NCBI GenBank assembly: GCA_002723385.1
Contig: PBNY01000074.1
Coordinates: forward strand, 1-33,332
DNA from: Oceanospirillaceae bacterium
GTDB taxonomy: Bacteria > Pseudomonadota > Gammaproteobacteria > Pseudomonadales > Oceanobacteraceae
Direction: 5' to 3'
DNA: 33,332 nucleotides
Part shown: in pieces, positions 26,975-33,332 of the stretch
Layout of the letters: each line of letters opens with the position of its first letter
How positions within the stretch are numbered: the stretch's first letter is position 1
Made by a program: the position numbers and the translations under genes
The notes under the pieces: generated by a model
What the model saw: the letters and a program-made list of their open reading frames with translations, nothing else
Told to the model about the DNA's origin: nothing
Databases searched by the model: none

Positions 26975-27211
26975 TTAGACTTTCTCGCCGCGAGCACGTA
27001 GCTCGGCCAGCACCGCATCGATGCCTTTCTTATCGATGATACGCATACCTTTAGCAGATACACGCAGACGAACAAAACGTTTTTCGCTTTCTACCCAAAA
27101 GCGGTGGTGTTGCAGGTTAGGCAGAAAACGGCGCTTGGTTTTGATGTTGGAGTGGGAAACGTTGTTCCCGGTTACTGGGCCTTTACCGGTAACCTGACAA
27201 ACCTTAGACAT
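26975..27211 (-). CDS. rpmB: 50S ribosomal protein L28
   Basis: A 78-aa ribosomal protein beginning [20 protein letters not shown], followed by [18 protein letters not shown], the standard L28 sequence. ATG 27211 gives the family length; the in-frame start at 27262 is not needed. First gene of the rpmBG operon, with a clear promoter upstream. Confidence 0.97.
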   Translation of the reverse strand: MSKVCQVTGKGPVTGNNVSHSNIKTKRRFLPNLQHHRFWVESEKRFVRLRVSAKGMRIIDKKGIDAVLAELRARGEKV

Positions 27212-27323
27212 GGATCTCGCCCCGATTCTTAACTTGTCGAACAAACTGAAATTCGCTAGCAACCGTGGGCTTGGTCATCAAAAATGACGACGTCTCTACG
27301 GCCCTGGCTGAAAAGAGTTGCGC

Positions 27324-27352
27324 TTTATACCAGAGCAAACACACCATCGCAA
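27324..27352 (-). promoter_or_regulatory. sigma70 promoter for rpmB-rpmG
   Basis: On the minus strand TTGCGA (27347-27352) and TATAAA (27324-27329) are separated by exactly 17 bases. The -10 lies 112 bases upstream of rpmB, leaving a leader of roughly 105 bases. Confidence 0.75.
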
Positions 27353-27445
27353 GGAAAAGCGCATTAATTGATCAATTTAGCTGTCATATACAGGCGGTAG
27401 AGTACGCGCCCCCGTTAAATCAAGCCAAACAGCAGACCGCTCCCG

Positions 27446-28120
27446 TTACAGCCATCCGCGCTCTGCGAACGATACAATCTCTCCATCGCCGATGACCAGG
27501 TGATCCAGCACCCGAATATCCACCAGCCCCAATGCTTGCTGCAACCGGTCGGTTATATGACGATCCGCACGGCTGGGCTCAGCAACACCAGAGGGATGGT
27601 TGTGAGCAAAAATCAGCGCAGCCGCCCCATGCGCCAGCGCCTGTTTCAGAACCTCACGCGGATACACCGCTGCCGCATCAATGGTACCGCGAAACAGTTC
27701 CTCATAGCGGATAACACGATTCTGATTATCGAGGAAAAGCGCCGCGAACACCTCGTGATCACGATCTCGTAACTGTGTAGCGAGATAACGCCGGGTGAGT
27801 TCAGGACTGGTCAGGGCATCACCTTTTTGAAGTTGCTCAGCCAGGTGACGGCGGGCCATTTCAAGAACCGCCTGTAACTGGGCGTACTTGGCGCTTCCTA
27901 GCCCCATGGGCTGGCAGAACCGTGATTGGTCAGCCGTCAGCAGCGCACGCAAACTGCCAAAATCGACCAGCAGTTCTCGCGCCAGATCCACCGCACTCTT
28001 GCCTTTCACTCCCGTGCGCAGAAAGATTGCCAAAAGCTCGGCATCCGACAGGGCATCAGCCCCTTGCTCCAACAATTTCTCGCGTGGACGCTCATGCGCA
28101 GGCCAATCCGTGATCGCCAT
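27446..28120 (-). CDS. radC: RadC family protein (JAB/MPN domain)
   Basis: A 224-aa protein with an N-terminal helix-hairpin-helix-type region ([23 protein letters not shown]) and a C-terminal JAB/MPN domain. The metal-binding motif is HNHPSG followed by Asp seven residues later. The old name reflects a mistaken link to DNA repair; the true activity of chromosomal RadC is unresolved. It lies between rpmB and divergent coaBC as in E. coli (yicR). A GGGGGG run precedes the ATG. Confidence 0.95.
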   Translation of the reverse strand: MAITDWPAHERPREKLLEQGADALSDAELLAIFLRTGVKGKSAVDLARELLVDFGSLRALLTADQSRFCQPMGLGSAKYAQLQAVLEMARRHLAEQLQKGDALTSPELTRRYLATQLRDRDHEVFAALFLDNQNRVIRYEELFRGTIDAAAVYPREVLKQALAHGAAALIFAHNHPSGVAEPSRADRHITDRLQQALGLVDIRVLDHLVIGDGEIVSFAERGWL

Positions 28121-28253
28121 CGTTCCCCCCTGATTCCTTTCCGAGCCTGACCTTTTTGCAATATCGCCGTCTATGCGCCATGCAGAATATAGGTAGGTTG
28201 AATGAGTCCTTATATACTGTCGTCGATTCTAGCCAGCGAGTTTTTGAAACACC

Positions 28254-29528
28254 ATGTCAAACCAAGTCAAGACACGTGTCCTGTTGGGCATCACAGGTGG
28301 TATCGCCGCTTACAAATCGGCTGAGTTATGTCGTCAACTGGTCAAGTCCGGCGCGGAGGTGCAGGTTGTCATGACGGCTGGAGCACTGGAGTTTATTACT
28401 CCGCTGACCATGCAAGCCGTCTCCGGTAATCCGGTTCATCACACCCTGCTTGACCCCGCTGCGGAGGCCGGTATGGGTCATATCGAACTGGCTCGCTGGG
28501 CCGATCAGATTCTCATCGCTCCCGCGACCGCAGACTTCATCGCGCGCCTGAATGCCGGTATGGCGAACGATTTGCTCACCACCCTGTGCCTTGCATCTGA
28601 CGCCCCAATGACTCTGGCTCCCGCCATGAACCAGCAGATGTGGCGCAATGAAATCACCCAAAACAACATCAAGAGTCTGCACAACCTGCTCGGCAATCGC
28701 CTGCGATTGATTGGCCCTGCCAGCGGTGAACAGGCCTGTGGTGATGTTGGCCCAGGTCGCATGACCGAGCCCCAGGACATTGCCACCGCTTTTATGTCCT
28801 CCCCTTCAGCCAGTGCTTCAGGCGCCTCGAGTACCATTGAACAATCTGACACCAACAGTTCACTTGCGGGCCTTTCTGTTGTTCTGACTGCGGGGCCAAC
28901 CCGAGAGTCTATTGATCCTGTTCGGTATATCAGTAATCACAGTTCTGGCAAAATGGGCGTTGCTCTGGCAGAAGCAGCTTCGCGCTGTGGTGCCCATGTC
29001 ACGCTGATATGCGGGCCAGTTTCCATCCCGATGCCAGAAGGGGTAAAGATTGTTTCTGTCACCAGTGCACAAGACATGCTGGATGCCGCTGTCGAACAGG
29101 TGTCAGAAGCCGATATTTTCATCGCTGCTGCTGCCGTGGCGGACTATCGACCGGCCACTCAGGCCGAAGAGAAAATAAAGAAATCCGGTGATGAGATCTC
29201 TCTGACGCTGGTCAAGAACCCGGACATTATCGCAACCATCGCCAACCATGCCGAACGCCCGTTCTGCGTTGGCTTTGCCGCCGAAACGCGGGATCTTGAA
29301 CGCTACGCTCTGGGCAAGCTGGAGCGAAAAAATCTGGATATGGTGATCGCCAACGACGTCTCGCGCTCAGACATCGGATTCAACAGCGCCGACAACGCCG
29401 TCACTGTGTTCTCACGCCATAGCGACGGAGCACAACAACAGGCTTTCGACGCCATGCCCAAACGTCAGCTGGCCGATCTGTTGATCGAAAAAATCCGGCA
29501 GTATTATCACCAATCACGAGGAGAATAG
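28254..29528 (+). CDS. coaBC: bifunctional phosphopantothenoylcysteine decarboxylase / phosphopantothenate-cysteine ligase
   Basis: Carries out two CoA steps. The N-terminal flavoprotein CoaC domain has [19 protein letters not shown], the catalytic His76 in [20 protein letters not shown] and Cys162 in [13 protein letters not shown]. The C-terminal CoaB domain starts with [20 protein letters not shown] and contains VKNPDI. The two are joined by a Ser/Ala-rich linker (about 183-205) longer than in E. coli. Length 424 aa. It diverges from radC and leads directly to dut. There is no strong Shine-Dalgarno. Confidence 0.96.
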   Translation: MSNQVKTRVLLGITGGIAAYKSAELCRQLVKSGAEVQVVMTAGALEFITPLTMQAVSGNPVHHTLLDPAAEAGMGHIELARWADQILIAPATADFIARLNAGMANDLLTTLCLASDAPMTLAPAMNQQMWRNEITQNNIKSLHNLLGNRLRLIGPASGEQACGDVGPGRMTEPQDIATAFMSSPSASASGASSTIEQSDTNSSLAGLSVVLTAGPTRESIDPVRYISNHSSGKMGVALAEAASRCGAHVTLICGPVSIPMPEGVKIVSVTSAQDMLDAAVEQVSEADIFIAAAAVADYRPATQAEEKIKKSGDEISLTLVKNPDIIATIANHAERPFCVGFAAETRDLERYALGKLERKNLDMVIANDVSRSDIGFNSADNAVTVFSRHSDGAQQQAFDAMPKRQLADLLIEKIRQYYHQSRGE

Positions 29529-29530
29529 CC

Positions 29531-29986
29531 GTGCACACCCTGCAAATGAAAGTTCTGGACAAGCGACTGGGCGACACCATTCCACTGCCAGAGTATGCAA
29601 CGGACGGCTCAGCCGGACTGGATTTACGTGCCTGTCTGCAAGAAGCCATTACGCTCAATCCAGGGGACACGCAGCTCATTCCGACCGGCATGGCCATCTA
29701 CATTGAAGATCCTTCACTGGCTGCCATGATCCTGCCTCGCTCTGGACTGGGTCATAAGCACGGAATCGTTTTGGGCAATCTGGTTGGATTGATTGACTCC
29801 GACTATCAGGGCGAATTGATGGTAAGCTGCTGGAACCGTGGCGATACACCGTTCACCATTGAAATCGGCGAACGCCTGGCACAGCTGATCCTGGTGCCCG
29901 TGGTACAGGCAAAATTTGAACAGGTTGAGGAATTCACCGCGACAGAACGCGGCGCCGGAGGGTTTGGTCATTCAGGCCGCCAATAG
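29531..29986 (+). CDS. dut: dUTP diphosphatase
   Basis: Trimeric dUTPase, hydrolyses dUTP to dUMP, protecting DNA from uracil and feeding dTMP synthesis. All five motifs are visible: [43 protein letters not shown] and the C-terminal [10 protein letters not shown]. Length 151 aa. The start is GTG at 29531, two bases after the coaBC stop, with GAGGAG about eight bases upstream; an ATG at 29546 would cut off an N-terminal strand. Confidence 0.97.
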   Translation: MHTLQMKVLDKRLGDTIPLPEYATDGSAGLDLRACLQEAITLNPGDTQLIPTGMAIYIEDPSLAAMILPRSGLGHKHGIVLGNLVGLIDSDYQGELMVSCWNRGDTPFTIEIGERLAQLILVPVVQAKFEQVEEFTATERGAGGFGHSGRQ

Positions 29987-30042
29987 GAAGCGCACGATTC
30001 ACCGCACCACTGTTCTGTCACCAACAATAAGAAGCCGCCACT

Positions 30043-32565
30043 ATGAAGCCAGACCTCGCACACTTTCATCCCCGTTCAGTCCTTGCCTACTGCGCACTGG
30101 CCTTGGCCAGCCTGGGGTTACTGGGAGGTCTGGCACTCGTGCTGCAGTTTCAGGCAATTGAATCCACCAGCAAGCAACAACTCCAGCAACCATTGACGAA
30201 CGCCCAGGGCGGCCAGTTCGTTGCAGCTGCCAATGCCCTGCTGGCCTCTACGGCAGAGCAGGCACGCCAGATTGCCTCCCAACCGGCAATACAGCGCGCC
30301 ATTGTCTCGCCAGACCCAACCTTGACTGACACCATGCGCCAGATGATTCCGCACGCCAGCCGTGTGTACCTGATCAACCGCCTCAAACTACGCGGCCTTC
30401 AGGATGAACTCGGCTTTGCCTTGCTGGACATCACCAGCCGAGCCTTCAAACAGGCACACACCCGCCTGGAAGCCGTCTATCGCAATGGCGAGCAACGGTT
30501 TTACATTGCCGCCCCCGTGACGGGCTTTGATCAGCAAAAAGGCGTGCTGCTGATCGAATTCAAGAAAAGCTGGCTCAACAGCCTGAATGGTGCTGCCAAA
30601 CAGGTTGCCGGAACCATTATTCTGCAACAACCGACACTGGATGGCAGTGGTTCGGACACAGACATCCACCGCTGGGGGCCAGGGGGCTACGTACCCGCCG
30701 ACCTGACAGAATTCCCGCTGGAAAACGGCTGGAACGCCAGCATCGTGGTGGATACCAACGCCATTGCTCTGGACTCTCTCAGTATTGTGCTGCCATCGGC
30801 CCTTGTCATGGTCGTCGCCTTGATTGGCTGCAGCACCCTTCTCGGCTTCCTGGTCCTGCGAGTACGCAAGGATCATCAGAACCTGATGACCTATTTGCAC
30901 AGTGTGCATCGCCAGCACCCGATGCCTGGGCAATACCAGTTGAAACTGTTTGAGGACATGGCTCATGACCTCAACGCCCTCCTGATTGCTCGCGCCCCGG
31001 TTCTGAGGGCAGCGGATGAGGCTCAGATTGAACGTGATCCACAGCAAATCAGTCTTGATCCAAAGGGAGCCGTATCGGCTCAGCCCACCGCCACGGAAGA
31101 GCTTCCTTCCAGTGGCCCGAAACGCTATCAGCGTCACACCCCCGATCAGAGTATTTTTCGCGCCTACGATATTCGCGGCATTGTCGAAACCCAGCTCACC
31201 GAACAGGCCGTCTACTGGATTGCCCGTGCCGTTGCTGCCGAGCTGACACGTCAGGGCCACGATCGCATTGCGTTGGCCTGGGACGGTCGACACAGTTCAC
31301 CACTATTGGCACAAGCGGCGGAGCAAGGACTGGTCGAAGGTGGATGCCGGGTACTGATTCTGGGACAAGTGCCGACGGGAGCACTTTATTACGCCACGCA
31401 TGAAACGGTGGCCACCAGCGGCATGATGATCACGGGCAGTCATAATCCACCCGAATACAATGGCATCAAACTGGTGTTCGATCGTCAGGCCCAGAGCGGA
31501 AAACAGTTGCAACGCCTGTACAAGCGCATTGTCGATCACGATCTGCCGTCAGGACGTGGTTCCAGTGAGTCCCAGGACATTCAGGATGACTACCTGACAC
31601 GCATCGAATCGGACGTTCACATCAGTCGCGATCTCAAAGTCGTGATCGATGCCGGGAACGGAGTTGCAGGCCCCTGCGCAGAGCGCCTGATGGAAATGCT
31701 GGATCTGGACTATACGCCACTGTACTGCGACATCGATGGAGACTTCCCGAACCACGCACCCGATCCGACAGAACCGGAGAATCTAGCCGACCTGATCGCC
31801 ATTGTCCAAAGCATGGGAGCCGACCTTGGACTGGCACTGGACGGTGACGGCGATCGGGTCATACTGGTCGACAACAAGGGCCATATCGTATGGCCGGATA
31901 CCACGTTGATGATGCTCTGCGACGGACTGCTGCAAAATCATCTTGGACGCAGTATCATTTACGACGTCAAGTCCACTCGCCATCTTGGCAGTCACGTACG
32001 CAAGCTCGGCGGCAAACCAATCATCGCGGCCACCGGACACTCATTGATGAAAGCCAGCATCAAGGAACATCACGCTATTCTGGGCGCAGAGTTCAGTGGC
32101 CATTATTATTTCGCCGATCGCTGGTACGGCTTTGATGATGGTCTCTATGCCGCTGCACGGATTCTGGAGCGTCTGGGGAATCACGACGGTGACGTGGAAT
32201 CCCTGATCAGTGCGTTACCACACGACACCAGCACACCGGAAATCTCCATCGCCTGTGCCGATGATCGCAAGTTCGATGTCATCAAACAGCTGGCCAAGGA
32301 TCGCCTGCTGGTTCAGGGCGCCAAATTGACCACCGTCGACGGCCTGCGCATCGAAACCCGCGAAAGCTGGGGGCTGATACGTGCCTCCAACACCACCCCA
32401 CGCTTGACCGTCAGAATCGCTGGCGATAATCAAGACTGTCTGTCTGCCATGCACCTGCGGCTGGTGAACGCCCTGAATAGCGTGGACCCGGAACTGGGGC
32501 AACAGCTGGAGCAGGCGCTTACCAAGGTCGCCGGGGCGAGCTTGTCGCTGGAACCTGTTGACTGA
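30043..32565 (+). CDS. algC: AlgC-type phosphomannomutase/phosphoglucomutase fused to a membrane-anchored N-terminal domain
   Basis: An 840-aa protein. The C-terminal part (from IFRAYDIRG at residue 371) is a complete alpha-D-phosphohexomutase: phosphoserine Ser466 in TGSHNPPEYNG, metal loop DGDGDR at 600-605, sugar loop GAEFSGHYYF and phosphate-binding RASNTTPRL. It interconverts mannose/glucose 1- and 6-phosphates for LPS and exopolysaccharides. The N-terminal part has a helix (about 11-33), an extracytoplasmic helical domain and a second helix (247-271), so the enzyme should be tethered on the cytoplasmic face. Pseudomonad AlgC genes often carry a similar extension. It lies between dut and argB as in Pseudomonas. 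Confidence 0.93.
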   Translation: MKPDLAHFHPRSVLAYCALALASLGLLGGLALVLQFQAIESTSKQQLQQPLTNAQGGQFVAAANALLASTAEQARQIASQPAIQRAIVSPDPTLTDTMRQMIPHASRVYLINRLKLRGLQDELGFALLDITSRAFKQAHTRLEAVYRNGEQRFYIAAPVTGFDQQKGVLLIEFKKSWLNSLNGAAKQVAGTIILQQPTLDGSGSDTDIHRWGPGGYVPADLTEFPLENGWNASIVVDTNAIALDSLSIVLPSALVMVVALIGCSTLLGFLVLRVRKDHQNLMTYLHSVHRQHPMPGQYQLKLFEDMAHDLNALLIARAPVLRAADEAQIERDPQQISLDPKGAVSAQPTATEELPSSGPKRYQRHTPDQSIFRAYDIRGIVETQLTEQAVYWIARAVAAELTRQGHDRIALAWDGRHSSPLLAQAAEQGLVEGGCRVLILGQVPTGALYYATHETVATSGMMITGSHNPPEYNGIKLVFDRQAQSGKQLQRLYKRIVDHDLPSGRGSSESQDIQDDYLTRIESDVHISRDLKVVIDAGNGVAGPCAERLMEMLDLDYTPLYCDIDGDFPNHAPDPTEPENLADLIAIVQSMGADLGLALDGDGDRVILVDNKGHIVWPDTTLMMLCDGLLQNHLGRSIIYDVKSTRHLGSHVRKLGGKPIIAATGHSLMKASIKEHHAILGAEFSGHYYFADRWYGFDDGLYAAARILERLGNHDGDVESLISALPHDTSTPEISIACADDRKFDVIKQLAKDRLLVQGAKLTTVDGLRIETRESWGLIRASNTTPRLTVRIAGDNQDCLSAMHLRLVNALNSVDPELGQQLEQALTKVAGASLSLEPVD

Positions 32566-32579
32566 CATATTACTGTCAG
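32562..32579. repeat. inverted repeat overlapping the algC stop
   Basis: CTGACA (32562-32567) and TGTCAG (32574-32579) form a 6-bp inverted repeat with a 6-base spacer that includes the TGA stop. No T run follows, so it is at best a weak terminator or a binding site. Confidence 0.3.
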
Positions 32580-32610
32580 GATCAACCACTAGTGTTATGC
32601 CTGTGTCATA

Positions 32611-33332
<722 letters not shown>

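Noticed and set aside
28190-28218. Promoter for coaBC using TATACT at 28213-28218
   Set aside because: The -10 is good, but no acceptable -35 lies 16-18 bases upstream, so I did not list it.
30388-31293. Minus-strand open frame of 301 codons opposite algC
   Set aside because: Antisense to the continuous AlgC fusion; no family resemblance and no ribosome-binding site.

Overview
The window looks like a piece of core chromosome from a marine-type gammaproteobacterium of the Pseudomonadales/Oceanospirillales group. The evidence is gene content and order. A Pil-Chp cluster lies next to gshB, a tonB3-like gene, yqgE, ruvX, pyrR, pyrB and a degenerate pyrC, as remembered for Pseudomonas. The coaD, mutM, rpmG, rpmB, radC, coaBC, dut series is the order shared by many Gammaproteobacteria, here followed by algC and argB as in pseudomonads. 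No genus can be named from sequence alone. I see no insertion sequence, prophage, CRISPR array, tRNA or rRNA.

Layout. 1-6202 (minus strand): the chemosensory cluster controlling type IV pili, pilG-pilH-pilI-pilJ-pilK-chpA. chpA runs off the left edge inside a 9-bp tandem repeat coding (Thr-Ala-Glu)n. 6396-12165 (plus): gshB, tonB3-like gene, yqgE, ruvX, pyrR, pyrB and pyrC', mostly tightly spaced or overlapping. 12273-15952 (plus): a promoter, then lptM-lysA-dapF-yigA-yigB, lacking the xerC that usually sits between the last two. 15974-18888: biosynthetic arginine decarboxylase (speA, minus) diverging from spermidine synthase (speE, plus). 19029-21989: a cytochrome c5, an orphan periplasmic binding protein, a ynbE-ydbL lipid-homeostasis pair without ydbH, and a DUF3080 lipoprotein whose stop overlaps that of ydbL. 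22088-24833: coaD, a YfhL-type 2[4Fe-4S] ferredoxin and gamma-glutamyltranspeptidase. 24961-28120 (minus): a predicted outer-membrane barrel protein, mutM, rpmG, rpmB and radC. 28254 to the right edge (plus): coaBC, dut, a membrane-anchored algC fusion and the first two thirds of argB.

Main themes are pilus mechanosensing and twitching control (Chp genes plus TonB3), pyrimidine synthesis with an ATCase/pseudo-dihydroorotase pair, lysine/peptidoglycan precursor synthesis (lysA, dapF), polyamines, CoA synthesis (coaD, coaBC), DNA quality control (mutM, dut, ruvX) and envelope biology (lptM, ynbE/ydbL, algC). Several factor-independent terminators and a few good sigma70-type promoters separate the units. 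No stretch over 300 bases lacks a gene.

I found no convincing new multi-gene system. The points most worth a second look are the in-frame repeat in chpA, ynbE-ydbL without ydbH, the two-domain outer-membrane protein, the membrane-tethered AlgC, the catalytically dead PyrC' and the absence of xerC.
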